The position numbers and the translations under genes are program-made. The notes under the pieces are model-generated. The model was not told where the DNA came from and made no database searches. It saw only the letters and a list, made by a program, of their open reading frames with translations. Shown here piece by piece: positions 34,750 through 47,020 of a stretch of 64,000 bases of DNA (position 1 is the stretch's first letter; each line of letters begins with the position of its first letter). Origin of the DNA: Dryococelus australis (Eukaryota; Arthropoda; Insecta; Phasmatodea; Phasmatidae); the NCBI GenBank assembly GCA_029891345.1, contig CM056993.1:107065300-107129299 (forward strand). The letters run 5' to 3'.

Positions 34750-35612
34750 GATTTTGTAATGAATTTGTGATACTTATACATGTTTTGCTTCTGGGTTATA
34801 AACTTTTTTGCAGTACATAATTTATTTTTTGATAGCACCGAAATTAATTTTATAGGAGAAAGAAAAATGTCTCGAGATGGGTGTTTAAAGGCTTGCCCCC
34901 CCCCCCAAAAAAAACACCCCATCACCTTTGAACCAAAGGGAACGTTTAAAAGCGTGCACCTCTCTCCACAGATGAATACATTGTTTTACTACCTGTGTCG
35001 GAATGTATCACCTTGCAAACGTTACATTGCCGTTTCAGTCCTGCTACCCCATGTGTCGGCCTGATTTTAAAGACGCGTTTGTGTAAAAAATAATAACCTA
35101 TGAACGTAATGGAGTCACCGCGGCTAAAACTTGAGCGGGCGAGTGTACTGTGGGAGATCGATCGTGAAAGTAAGTTTACCTTCCGGGTGCGGGCACCACC
35201 CTCCACGCACATACACTGAAATATTAAGTCAGGGAGGGAGGCACTGCAAAGGTCACGTGGCCATGCCGTAATCCTTTACGATCCATGTTTCATGAAGCAA
35301 GCTAGGCGCTAGGGAAAACATGAGCGGCTCCCATGAATCATATCCCTGGCGACGTGCAGGGAACGAACTTCGCGTGTGCCTCCTGCACTAACATAACGCC
35401 ATATGCCACGAGGAAAACAAAATAGTGGCGCGAGATTACGAGTAATCGTGGCAGGTCGTTAATTTTAGTTTTAATGTAGCCCGTCGTACAGGTGGAACTG
35501 AAATTCCATACATCGGCACAAGATAGTGGACGGCAATGCAGCGGCAGGCAGCTAAGCCACCTGGGCAGCTTAATAGGACAGCGGGCAGCACCTAGCTGAA
35601 GTTAACCAACTG
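34750..35612. other. No gene seen
   Basis: Contains a C-run and A-run at 34896-34918 and short low-complexity frames. Nothing recognised. Confidence 0.4.
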
Positions 35613-35615
35613 CTA

Positions 35616-35842
35616 TAGGCTATTCACGATAAAATGAGCACTTTTGAAAGCCCTGCTTGATTTCTACATTGCGCATTCTTCCGCCTTATGTAAGATTAAC
35701 ATTGTCATGGGTGTCATCACTTTATTCATGCGTTGGTCAAGTGAAACTGTGAAATTACTAGAAAAGTAAATATTGCACACATCTGCTAATTTTTACACTT
35801 AGATGCATTATAAAAGACAGAAAGCGAAAAAAACACCTTAAG
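35616..35842 (-). mobile_element. MITE-A copy 4, truncated by SINE
   Basis: Left AGGCTATTCACGATAAAATG and the following half of the family sequence, including TTCTTCCGCCTTATGTAAGA and TTTTTACACTTAGATGCATT. It breaks off where SINE copy 3 begins. Confidence 0.82.
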
Positions 35843-35845
35843 GCA

Positions 35846-36063
35846 CTGAGGAAAAGTGAGTGAGTGAAGAGATTTAGTCGGCTCTTAACAGCGAGGTCTT
35901 GAGAGCCGATGAGGGTGACTGAAGTGAAAATGGAGCAGCACCGGAATGAAGGGGCGGGGGAAACGGGAGATCCCCGAGGAAACACGCCGACCAACGGCAT
36001 CGTCCGGCACGATTCCAACATGCGAAAATCCGGTGATCCGGCCGGGGATTGAACCAGGTTCGC
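35846..36063 (-). mobile_element. tRNA-derived SINE copy 3, head truncated
   Basis: The reverse orientation of the SINE body is clear (GTGAGTGAGTGAAG tail, GGCTCTTAACAGCGAGG, GGAGATCCCCGAGG, CGTCCGGCACGATTCC). It stops inside the tRNA head at GAACCAGGTTCGC, abutting family B. Confidence 0.85.
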
Positions 36064-36590
36064 TTGGTTTGGTTGAATAAAACAAAGTTTGTTTGCCGCA
36101 ACCAAATTATTTGTTTGTGTACGAGCTACGAAATATTTTACATTTGGAAATAAATTATTTTGTAGTTATTATATAGTTGTCCCAAACAAAGATTTGGTTG
36201 GTGCAGCCAAACAATTTGATTGTCTCTAAGTACATTAAATAGCTTCCCTTATAGATTATTCACCGTAAAATGAGCACTTTTGAAAGCCGTGCACAATCAT
36301 TTCAAATAACTAGACAACGTACGTAAATAAGTATTTAAATTTGTACAGCTTTAATTTTTAATTATCCTGTTTAACTTTGCTTATTAGGATGTTTATACCA
36401 TTTGTAAATATCAATAAATGCACTAACAAACATTGCTACTGTCCACAATTTCACAAAATTGCAACAAATTCGAGTTGTTTTGTTGCTTTTCAAGTTTTTT
36501 TACTAAACAAAATATTTTGTTGGGACAACTTAATATATTTTTAGCCCTATACAGACAAATATTTCGCTTTTCGGTTTTCTCCATCTGCCA
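36064..36590 (-). mobile_element. Family B element, copy 2
   Basis: CAACCAAATTATTTGTTTG and GATTTGGTTGGTGCA arrays (36064-36235) and AAACAAAATATTTTGTTG (about 36513) lie in the reverse order to copy 1. A short MITE-A end (ATTCACCGTAAAATGAGCAC, 36251-36290) lies between them. No tRNA-like core was found. Confidence 0.55.
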
Positions 36591-36599
36591 GTACCATCA

Positions 36600-37245
36600 A
36601 ACACAAACACGCGTATTTTAATAACTTTTCATAATTGGTCAGCAGTTTAATCAACGAGCCAAACATTTGTTCACGGCAATTTTTGTGTTGTTACTGGGCT
36701 ATATTTAAATGAATTATCTCAAGTTTTAAGGAAAGTTTCTTGGTTGTGTGGTAGTTTTCCTCTTGAGAAGACAGCCTACTGTTTGACTGCGATATGCAGA
36801 CTCGGGGCCATTCTACTGATAAATAGTGTCTCAAAGTTCATCCGGTCCGTTAAACTGCACATGGTCCAGTCACAAAAGTAAATACAAACATTAGAGCGTT
36901 TAAGCATAGCCTGTTATCGGCTTACAGCGAGTACATACCACGAACCGAGCTGCAGCTGGAAGTGAAGTAACAGCTGGAGTGACGTGCTTACAAATATGAA
37001 ACCTTTCACGTTTTAATACCAGCAGATGCTATATTGTAAACATCAGAAGTACAGTTATTTACTTCGCCTTTTAAAATACTGTATATGTAAAATTATTAAA
37101 TACGCAGTACTGTGTTTTACTGCCTTGCAGTAATTCTAGAAACCTTGGCGTTCAATAACACGTAAACAGTGATATAATTCGAAGAAACCGACATTTTGTA
37201 ATATCACAGTTACTTATATTAGCCTTGATTTGTGATTTACTCCGT
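36600..37245. other. No gene seen
   Basis: AT-rich, nothing recognised. Confidence 0.4.
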
Positions 37246-37250
37246 CAAAA

Positions 37251-37790
37251 TGGTTTTGTTGAATCAAACGAAGTTGGTTTGAAGCAATCAAATTAATTTT
37301 TTGTATAGGGGACATTAAATTTTTTGTTGTTGAAACCAAATTATTTTGTTGTTCTTATATAGTAGCCTGAAACTAATATTTGGTTGGTGCAACTAAATAT
37401 TTATTTAGCTCTATTTGTATTTAACAGTTTCGGTTGATATAAATGAATTGAAGCGCCTTCCTGGATTCGAACCTAGGTCGTTTGCGCCCAGGCACCTCGA
37501 GCTAGCAACCTCAGTTAAATTGACTACTGCTAATACACACGGTATAACACTGGGACAACGTGCGCAAATAGAAGCCAAACAAACACATACAGTTGACACA
37601 ACTGAATATGTTGCTGGTAGTCTAATTTATTTTGGCCCAACACGGAGGGTTTGTTTATTCGAGCATGCATTTTGTTATGTGGAACAACATTAATATTGGT
37701 TGTTTTCAAGTTTTGTTTACTCAAAAGAATATTTTGTTGAGGCAACTAAATGTATATTTGGCTATACAAACAAGTATATTGTCTTCTGGA
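37251..37790 (-). mobile_element. Family B element, copy 3
   Basis: Reverse orientation of copy 1. The right-type array (37251-37420) comes first, then a tRNA-like core on the minus strand (about 37445-37535, B box GGTTCGAATCC, A-box region ACTGAGGTTGCTAGC), then the left-type array (37625-37790). The conserved order in two distant copies shows the tRNA-like core belongs to the element. Confidence 0.72.
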
Positions 37791-37794
37791 ACGA

Positions 37795-40200
37795 ACCTTA
37801 GTGTACTTACAGAATACTTTGTAATGTTCATTGGGTGAAGTAAACTGACGCTGGCTGTAGTGAATTAGGCGAAATCCCAGTGCATCGTTATCTTAAACAA
37901 GTACAATTAATGGAATGCTGTAATTAACTGAAGACGTGGTTCCCCCCAAGCTTCTACCCCAAAAACGTTCATAAGAAGTAAAAGGAATTTTGCTTGTACG
38001 ACCAAAAAAATATACAGATATAGCTCGTTTACGGGTTAGAGATGTCCAGGCCATTCACGTACTTATTTTATGCGGGATATCTGCAATAGCTGTGTACAAA
38101 ATATTAAGGTGCAAATACGTTAAGACAACTGCTTTGCAAACCTTAAAATTGAAATATTTCTACTGGACATACCCTCAAGCTTGATTTTTTTCTACGGTAT
38201 TTGTACGTCTCAAAAATAGTTATTTGGCTCTCCGAGTGTAACTGCGGCCTGGCGTGAGGAGAAGATGTCATTATGGCGCTTTTAACCAAATTTCGGCTCT
38301 CAAAGCCGTGTCAGTAGCCTACTCACAGCTTCTTCGGATCGGCGAAGTCAGTCCAGTCCTCCTAATATTTTGTCATTGTCATTAGTGTACCACGTTGTAC
38401 CCATTACTAAGACATGGGACTTGCCATTAGGCGCTTTTCAGCATAAGTTTTCCGATCTTTAAAATGTTATATACTGAAAATTCAGTTAGGCTAATACATA
38501 GAAAATTGTATGAACTGAGAACCAGTACCCAGAGCTGTGGAATTATTGGAAATCGTAGAAATCGCCCTTAAATGAGTGGAATATCATTACTGATATCTGT
38601 GGGCTTTTAGTGGAAAAGTTTTTGTTGGTTCTCTGTAAAGTATCACAAATTTGGACCAAATCGGCAATTTACCTTTTACGGTGTAGTCTAAATGAACTTC
38701 CTGTAATAATACAAAATTTATGTAAAAAAATGTGAACGCGCAAATGAAAATACGAAGTTTGTCTGACGTTGTTTTTGTTATCGCCAATTAATTTTTAAGG
38801 CTAAATAAAAATTAAATTTTAAATAGCACTATAAATAATATTTATACATTTTTATTTTATTATTGCTATTTTATTTGCTACAAACATTTGAGTAATTTAA
38901 AATCAGGCAGTTATATAACGTTGCTAATACAAAATCTAGCTGTCATCGGTTACATTAGTTAATTATGGCTTTTGTACACTTATCAAATGGTTATAAGAAA
39001 ATTTTATAATTCAATTTTTGACCAGAAACTCGAAGGAATTAAGTAGGTACCCTCCTGTGCGCAACCGGATAAAATATAAAAACCTATTCAAAAACTTTTG
39101 CAACAAATGCGGTTTTCTGTTGCCGACGTATTTCGACATCACGCACATTAGGAATTGTGTTAAAAATCTTTCCTGAGTAATTTAATTTCAATACGCCTTT
39201 AGAGTCTCTGTAGTATTTTAGAAGAGAGAGTGATTTGCATACGAAATATAATATTTTAAACAGCTATTCTTCAGTAGCATAATGCTGTTTTTCATGCTTG
39301 ACCATGCCTGGACACCATTGTGGGTTTCTGGGAGGGAGGATATGACCTTTTGTTTCTACTTCTCCTTCTTAGTTGCTCCCAAAGAGCTTCAATGCTCAAA
39401 GCACTCAGCGCGTTGCCATAGCAACCTACCTTGCCGCACCCTTCGACCACATTATTGCCTGGCAGGTAACCGCAAGCTGGGGCGCATTCTTGAATCCTTA
39501 AGACTGTCGGAATAATTCCTGTTCGTGCATGACGTCATTCACCTATCGTATTGATTAAAGGAGATTTCTAAACACACGGTAACGTTATTATGAACCAAAA
39601 TTAAAACCATGACGTGTCAAAATTAATCCGGCAGTGTAGCAGCTGCCGGAATCATGACCACGACAGAGATTTGTTACTTATCAGTAGAGCCACGAGCATT
39701 TCGCGAATTCATTCGGAGACGAGGTAAACTCCAAACACTTGTTATATTCTCCTACTGTTTTGATCGGACGACAGTTCTTTAGACACGCCCCGTTTAACTG
39801 TGAGCCAGTAATAAGCAGGAATCAGTAGTGAGAGTGAGTGTATAACACTCATGTACAGAGGCCTCACTTGATCACAGCAATCAATAAGCAAACGATAGTG
39901 TCTCGAGGTGTATACAAGACTGTCCAGCCTAGCTTGCTGCCAACTCAATCCGCGAAATACTCGGGGATCTACTTACACGACTCAATGTTCACGGAACTTA
40001 AGAATAGATGTCCGTTTACATTTTCATCAAAATATAATTGATGAAGAAAATCAAGACATAAGCTCTCCTCACAAAGTATTCTTGTAAACGTTATTTGGAT
40101 GTCTTACCGAAATATTCCGTAATATTGAGCGGCACGGGTGTTTTTAAATATCCATGATATTTTTACACGGGGTTATGTTTATAATTATATATAGGGTTAT
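37795..40200. other. No gene seen
   Basis: AT-rich, with short frames at 39282-39515 and 39838-40041 that resemble nothing known. Confidence 0.4.
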
Positions 40201-40229
40201 ATATGCGTGTGTGTATGTATGCATATATG

Positions 40230-40232
40230 TAC

Positions 40233-40293
<61 letters not shown>
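40230..40293. repeat. (GT)n microsatellite
   Basis: About 30 GT units. The apparent open frame through it (VCVCVC) is an artefact. Confidence 0.95.
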
Positions 40294-40295
<2 letters not shown>

Positions 40296-41310
40296 AGAAA
40301 CCTCAGAACCATTCGAAATACGCACAGTAGTCAGGCAAGGAGACGGACTATCACCGCTTTTATTCAATATGGTATTGGACTAAGTTATCAAACAATGGGA
40401 AACACAGGTCAGAGAAGTACAGTTAGGAAGACACGTGATACCAAAAAATCATCATAAAATGCCTGGCATTTGCGGATGACCTAGCGATACTCAACAACAA
40501 TAGACAAGATGCACTGGAACATTTACATCAAATCGCCGCCAAAACAGGCCTACAAATTTCGTATAAAAAACCGCAGTATATGGAAAAACAAAACAACAAC
40601 ATACAAACATAACACGCAAAATATGGAAACATAAAAAGAGTCGAGAAATCCAAATATCTAGGGGAATACATACAAATAGGAGGATCGAACAAGGCATCAA
40701 AAATGAAAAGATCAAAAAAACTTCAAAGGGCATACAGACTCACATGGGCGCATTATAACGAAATAAATATATCAAGACAGGCCAAACTCAGATATTACAA
40801 CACAGTACTGCCAGAAGCACTGTATTAATCAGAAACGACCACGATTGGGGCTTTTGGCATTACAGCAGTTGAAAATTTTGAACGCAAAATCCTTAGAAAT
40901 TTTTTGGAGCAATACATAAAGAAGACATATGGATGAAAAGGCCAACCAAAGAACTATATGAACATACAGATAGACTCACAGACACGATCAGAAGACGCAT
41001 ATTACAATTATATGGACATATACAGAGAATGAACAACACTAGACTCACAAAGAGGATCTTTGATGTGGTGAATGTCTCAATCCAGAAAACCAATAGGTTC
41101 CATTAAATAAAAGAGAACCTAAATCTTGCAGGGATCAGTAAGGAAATGACAAGAAAAAGGCCACAATTCAGGAACAAAATTATGAATACGAAATTCAAAA
41201 TACAGAAGAAAAAAGGAATAAAGTGGACAGAACAAAGGAAACAGGAACACAGTGAACGAATGAGGAAGTTTTGGGAAGAGAAGACGAACACTGACTGTTG
41301 GTTGTAGAAC
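40294..41310 (+). pseudogene. LINE reverse transcriptase, 5' truncated
   Basis: 3' part of a non-LTR retrotransposon RT, spread over shifted frames. RQGDGLSPLLFNMVLD appears at about 40338, the catalytic box CLAFADDLAIL (the YxDD equivalent FADD) at about 40460, then GLQISYKK, KYLGEYIQIGGS, KLRYYNTVLPEALY and a C-terminal RMRKFW-like basic segment near 41255. At least four frame changes or stops break it, and everything upstream of the RQGD block is missing and replaced by a GT run. An A-rich stretch near 41420 could mark the old 3' end. The pattern fits Jockey/RTE-like clades; the exact clade is not decided. Confidence 0.85.
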
Positions 41311-41559
41311 TATCTATGTCGCTATCAAGAGTGTCATTCTCCCTCTTCGGTTTTTGAACATATACCTGAACAATGTATTTTCTTTAGTTCGCTTTGACAT
41401 TGTTATCAAAATCTCGTACCTACAACAAAGAAAAAAAAAGATTAATTTTAATGATATTTAAGTAAATAAATTAAGAGATCCAGTGAATTATAATGAATTT
41501 ACAATAAATTCAAGAAATTCCACGTGAAATGAAGACCCTAAAATTCAATTTGCTCAGGT

Positions 41560-42139
41560 TGTGTTCCAATTTGCACTTTTTGTTAACAAAATGGTCACGT
41601 GACCCGATTTTGTCGATAAAACCTATGAAGTATTTTCGTTAATTGTATTTTACGTTTTGAAAACTTTGAAGCTAGCAAGTCACTAAAGACTAATTACCAA
41701 ACCACGTCATCTTAGTTTTTGAGTTTGTTATTGTTCCTTAGGCCCACTAATTAGTTAACAATAACCAAAGAAAAACCTAATACCTCAGTCGACCGTCGTT
41801 ATTTAGTAAGTACAATAAATGCTTATCTAAAATGTATTTAAAATTTATGTTTTAAAATAACTTTTTACATATTTATTATTTTGACTTTCAATATTTTAAG
41901 CGAGACAGTGTTGTAAATATTTTAGTTTATAATTATACACAATAGTACAACTTCCCGGATTTTTATTTAATGATTAAAATGTATTACTTGTCTTAAATAC
42001 TTTGACTGCGTGCTCTACGAAAGATGGCAGCGGAGCAGGTATCTTCAACTGCTGGACGTCGATGTGTTCCAATTGAAACCTTACAAATCACAAAACGCAG
42101 AATACGAAAAAACAATTTCCAAACCAATTGGAACACGGC
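41560..42139. mobile_element. TIR element, GTGTTCCAATT ends
   Basis: The left end TGTGTTCCAATTT and the right end reversed GCCGTGTTCCAATTGG are inverted. CTCAGGT occurs directly outside both (41553-41559, 42140-42146). An internal TGTTCCAATTG copy lies at about 42065. 580 bp, no gene. The superfamily is unknown. Confidence 0.6.
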
Positions 42140-42149
42140 CTCAGGTCAG

Positions 42150-44000
42150 GGTCACCTGGGGGTAAGAATTAGTACTTCACTTATAATCAAAAGACTTTAA
42201 ACGATTGCTTGGAAACGCCATTGTTATTTTGTTGCGGGAAAGTTATGCCGATTGTAGCACGGCCTTAACCATGCGATTGCAGTACAACGGCGGCATGCAA
42301 CTCTATATTTTGAGCTCTAAAAGTATACTGACGGCTCAAGATATAAAATACAGCACTTACTTGAAAGACATAAAATACAGCACTTACTTGAAAGGAAAAC
42401 TTCAAAAACCACTCAACACTTTTAACACAAACACACGTCACATACAAAACATAAGTACTAAAGGGTGACCAACAAAGCGGGAAAATGAATTTCTGTTTGG
42501 TTGGACGATTCTTTACTGCACTCTATTGAGAGTTTTACAAACTACGAACTACGTGCATTTGGATACTGGATTAGTATGACATCTCAAGTGTAGCAAGGGA
42601 AGCTCGTTTCAGAGGGTGACAAATTGGTCATAAGGCTCTTGCCACAGTGAGAAAGTACAAATGTACAATCATTAATATGTGCGCAGTTGATACAAGACAC
42701 TTAATTAGATATACCTTCTTAAATTAACGACTTAATATGTATTTCACGAAAAATTTCGGAGGGGGGGATCAAACCCTGGTGATCCCCCCCCCCCCCCTGG
42801 CTGTGGCCTTGTTTAAGCTTACTAGCCCAGTAAACTTCTTTAAAATGCTCGCCACTAAACTGTAGGACTAACAATTTTTTAAAGTGACTTGTTCTGAAAC
42901 ACGATCACAATATACGAAATGCAGTGAAGCAATGTCGTAACGGTGAGAGTTTGTGAATCTGGTAGGTTGTATTTCATCGCCACTACTATCTTATAAAAAC
43001 ACGTGTTATCGTATTCCGACACACACTACCGGGACTAAAGTATCGAATTAATCAGCTCAGATCAAATACCAGCACTGGGGGAAAGTTTTACCTTACTCAT
43101 ACCAGCCAAACGTTGGTGTATCGTATTCCTAATATTTGACCGCCCTCTCGCCTCAACCATACATTGCGTTCCTGATTAGTCAAAATTGTGCGCATGTAGC
43201 ATAAGTAGGCTAAAAAGGTATTGGGGTTTATTAAATTTTGGAAAAAAAAATCCTAAGACTCGTGTATATGTGTACATAAAGAATAGGACGGAATTTGAAC
43301 GACAAGTGTCGAAAGATGATTGCTTTTGAAAAATAAAGTGGGAAATATACAGGACACTTTCTACCTAAGCTGAATATTAAGGGAAATACGAGCGCTTGGA
43401 AATATAATCTTTAAACTTTATTCCTGCAAAATATCGGAGACGAAGCGAAATTTAGTTACAGTTCTCCGAAAATTGTTTTATATCATTGTTCAACCTAACA
43501 GTAAAATTTCAATAATAAATCCCTCTGCAAGGAAAATAACAATGGTGGCCACCCTCTTGTTCTAAAGAAGTTTTTTACTGTAAGGAATTATAAACGTTTT
43601 TGCTGTGGCTGGCTCCTGGGAGGGTTGCTCAGCGGCGCGCTGAGAAAGACGCAGAGCGACTATTAAAAACGTGTCGTGTTGTCGTTGTTTCGAATTTTTC
43701 TACGATATCTGGGTTCTCATTTAATAGTTTTTATGCCGACACTATGAGTTGTTGGAATTTTGGTGTGCTTGTTGTGTTCTGCTTTTGAAATTTCTTTTGA
43801 GTTTCTGTTAAGTCTATAATGGCATGTTTAAAAATATTCCTAGCTGTTTTGGCAGGAGCTGTGGTGTCTTTACCTGACATATAATGTGTTTGTAGATTGC
43901 CTCTGTAACATGTGTAATACAACACTCAACAATATCCCCAAGCTTTCTACAGTCTACTTATTCCACAATTGCCACACTTTTCATTATAATAAAACATTTT
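42150..44000. other. No gene seen
   Basis: Short 25-bp direct duplication at 42340-42390 (GACATAAAATACAGCACTTA). A GGGGGGATC...GATCCCCCC hairpin at 42758-42798 ends in a C-run. 43335-43470 is related to 23340-23530. No coding recognised. Confidence 0.4.
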
Positions 44001-44008
44001 CTACAATT

Positions 44009-44094
44009 GTCAGTTTGGTCAAGCGGCCTAATATGCCTGATTTAAGTTCTCGTTCCCTGTATCGAAGCATGGGTTTGAGTCGCACACATGATAA
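44009..44094 (+). tRNA. tRNA-Leu(UAA)-like sequence, probably a pseudogene
   Basis: Reads like a class II tRNA. It has TGGTCAAGCGGCCTAATA (D arm), an anticodon arm CTGATTTAAGTTC with anticodon TAA, a long variable-arm region CGTTCCCTGTATCGAAGCA, and a T arm GGGTTTGAGTCGC. The acceptor pairing (GTCAGTT with ACATGAT) has mismatches and the T-loop GTTTGAGTC departs from GTTCGAATC. It is therefore probably a decayed gene or an organellar-like or SINE-related copy. Confidence 0.5.
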
Positions 44095-44370
44095 TTAATT
44101 TTTTAAGACATATATTGAGATTGATGAGATGGTGTTATTCGCAGTTCGTACGTCGTTCGAGTAGGCTAAGAGCTCTCTTTCTTTGACTAAGTTCGTGTGA
44201 CACTCAAACCAATTGTTCTGTTGTAAAAACAGCATATAAACGTATGTTCTGTATGAATGTTTTCATTTCTTCGACAGTTGTGATATAAGGTAGATCGTCA
44301 CAAGTGGAATCATCTAACGATATTCTTAGTTTTGTAATAAGAAGATGGTAATAGTAGTTGAGGACTTACG

Positions 44371-44666
44371 ATCTGTAACACCATCAACAAGGGTCCCTGA
44401 GGATTACAGAAATAATGTTGTTATTGTAGAAGTACTATTACTACAAGTTGTCATGCACATCCACATTATTGTTTGTTCAGTTCAGCGTACCAGTCGTTCC
44501 ACTGTGATAATTGCGATGATCTGTAACACCATCAACAAGGGTCCCTGAGGATTACAGAAATAATGTTGTTATTGTAGAAGTACTATTACTACAAGTTGTC
44601 ATGCACATCTACATTATTGTTTGTTCAGTTCAGCGTACCAGTCGTTCCACTGTGATAATTGCGATG
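44371..44666 (+). repeat. 148-bp tandem duplication
   Basis: Units 44371-44518 and 44519-44666 are identical except for one visible base (ATCCACATT versus ATCTACATT). The duplication ends inside a zinc-finger coding block (CDNCD), so it copied the start of that finger. Very recent. Confidence 0.95.
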
Positions 44667-44920
44667 TTCTGTTTACTCGTAGTGATAACCTATAAAGAAA
44701 TAAGAAGTATAAAGGTAGCTTTTGTCGAACATTGGGAAGCGAATGCAAATATTGCAGCAAGACATTTGCGACTAGGTTTAATGCCAGACAACGTAAAGAT
44801 AGTAACTGTCAATTTGCCATTAGTTACAAGACCTACACATGTGATAACTGCAATATTGTATATGAGAATACGAGTATTTTGAGTGTTCACTGTAGGAAAT
44901 GTTATATAAAACTATATTAA
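44641..44920 (+). pseudogene. C2H2-type finger fragment
   Basis: In one frame: FHCDNCDVLFTRSDNL, a TAA stop, then ECKYCSKTFATRFNARQRK and YTCDNCNIVYENTS...HCRKC, ending at a stop. Three Cys2 finger starts with C-x2-C spacing. The style (CxYCxKxF...NAQR) matches the fingers at 49200-49700, so this is a decayed relative. The upstream part is interrupted by the 148-bp duplication. Confidence 0.68.
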
Positions 44921-45377
44921 AGAATAAATATTTTTGTTGGATGTATAATATATTTGAGTGTATGTAAGTAATATTATGGAATGTTGGCAAATGTGTGAAA
45001 TAAAGATAAAGTGTATGGAAGAGTTTTATTTTTATTCATTTTATCGTCAAATATACACGTCTTTCCTATGTGGCATGCAGTGTTTTGATGTTTACAAAAT
45101 AAGTGTAAGCTCTGAGGATATGAGCATTAAATATATGTATATGCATGTTTGGTGTAGCTATTGAGATGGACTTCACTGGTAATTTAAATGGTAATTTGAA
45201 GAAGAGGCATAGAAGACTTTTTGATGAAATTATTTTTCCAGTAAAGAGTCATCTGTGAATAAAGAAAGGGAAACCTCTAATAATAAATGTGAGATGGAAC
45301 ATGTTATCCACCTTCAGCAACAATTCCTTTGGCAGTATATTGGGTGTTTGAAATCGTATCTGACTGAAGATGAAATA

Positions 45378-45470
45378 AAAGTTTGCATGATGATGATGAT
45401 GTGATAATGATATGATGGTATGATGATGTGATGTTATAATGATGTGGTGACGATATGATGTTGATGTGGT
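45378..45470. repeat. TGATGA-rich simple repeat
   Basis: Irregular GATGAT/GATATGATG repeats. Confidence 0.8.
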
Positions 45471-46607
45471 TTATCAGAGAAATTTGCAGGACTATTTCAA
45501 AGGAATGCATGATTGTTTTGTTGTTCTGGATGGCACGAACTAGAGTGGCTTGGTATAACCGATATGGTGTACTGGAATGGATTGTAGTATTGTTCAGGTA
45601 TTTTGGGGTATTACAAGTTACAATATTTTTGTCTGGGAGAATATTTATAATTGGATTTTGGTCCTTTTTTAAACAGCAATTAAGATGTGACATAAGGTTA
45701 TTATGAGTTTTTTTAAACATTTTTTCGATGGATATTGCAGGTTTGGGTTATATAGTTCCTTCATAGCTCATTAAATTATGATTGGATTATGGGGTAAGTT
45801 GATCAACATATTTAATTAATAATGTGATGATATCGTGAGGTCTCTGTTTCTGTAAATGAAACAATGATATACTGTGATTTGTGAAAAAGAAATTATTATT
45901 CTACATAAGTCTTGAAAATAAATGAACACATCAAACAATTACAATATAGCGTGTGTTTTAAAACAAAGTTTACAAGTGAATGGTGTGTAGGAGATGGGAT
46001 GGTTCTAAAATAACTATTTCTAATGGCAACTATATTCTACTAAATAGATTATCTTGGGTGTGTATAGATAGGTAAGTACTGTCAGAATGTTTGAGCCTAC
46101 ATCCTTCCGAATACAGGTATTAGCCTTCGCTAAGTTATAAACATTTTTTATTTTTTTGTATTTTAACTATGTGTGGATATAGTTTTTTTAAAGAGTATTG
46201 CATAAATACTTTTTAAAAAGTAATGCATTATAACTCTTATGATATGTTTATTTACCGTGGGATTCTTTTAAAATATGATATTTTCGTTCTTGTGTGTTAC
46301 TATGTCCAAGAAAAGTGTAAATGGCAGGTGTGTTTAGGTAGACCAAAGTGGTATCAAGAGATGAATATTTAGGTTTTTACTTCATTCTGTGTGTACGGGT
46401 GTGTGTGTTTTGGAGTTGATTTAGGATATTTTGGGTTAATTTTGGGTTGATTTGGATTATTTAGGGTTATTTTGTGTGAAGCAGGTTTACCAATTGGTAT
46501 ATTTTTGGTTCTTTGCACATGTGTGTGTGTTATTCTCTGTGTGTGTGTGTGTGTTGGAATAAATCTATGTATGTTTTGTTGTATTGTGATAGCTTGTTAG
46601 ATATGTT

Positions 46608-47020
46608 TTTTGAGGAATAAGGACTGATTTTTGAGGAATAAGGAAAGATTTTTGAGGAATTAGGTTTGAGTTTTGAGGATTAAGTAAATATGGAATGATT
46701 GTTGAGGAAAGAGGGACAATTTTTTAGGAATAAGGAATCGTTTTTGAGGAATAATGAATGATTTTGAGGAATAATGAATGGTTTTGACGAATAATGAATT
46801 ATTTTTTAAGAATACGGAATGATTTTTGAGGAATAAGGAATTATTTTTGAAGATTGAGAAATAAGGATCGATTTTTGAGGAATATGGAATTATTTTTGAT
46901 GAATAACGAATGTTTTTGAGGAATAGGAACGATTTTGAGGAAAAGGGAATGATTTATGAGGACTAAGGAGAAATCTTTTAGAAAAAAGGAATGATTTTTG
47001 AGGAATAAGGATCAATTTTT
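46608..47020. repeat. Minisatellite GAGGAATAAGGAATGATTTTT
   Basis: About 18 degenerate units of 18-25 bp on this pattern, non-coding. Confidence 0.9.

Noticed and set aside
39282..39515. 77-residue open frame as a host gene
   Set aside because: No motif, promoter or splice evidence; length is within chance for this window.
40203..40457. VCVCVC-containing open frame
   Set aside because: Translation of a GT microsatellite; the tail overlaps shifted RT coding.
46608..47020. CRISPR-like array of short repeats
   Set aside because: Units are degenerate and contiguous with no unique spacers, and the DNA is eukaryotic.
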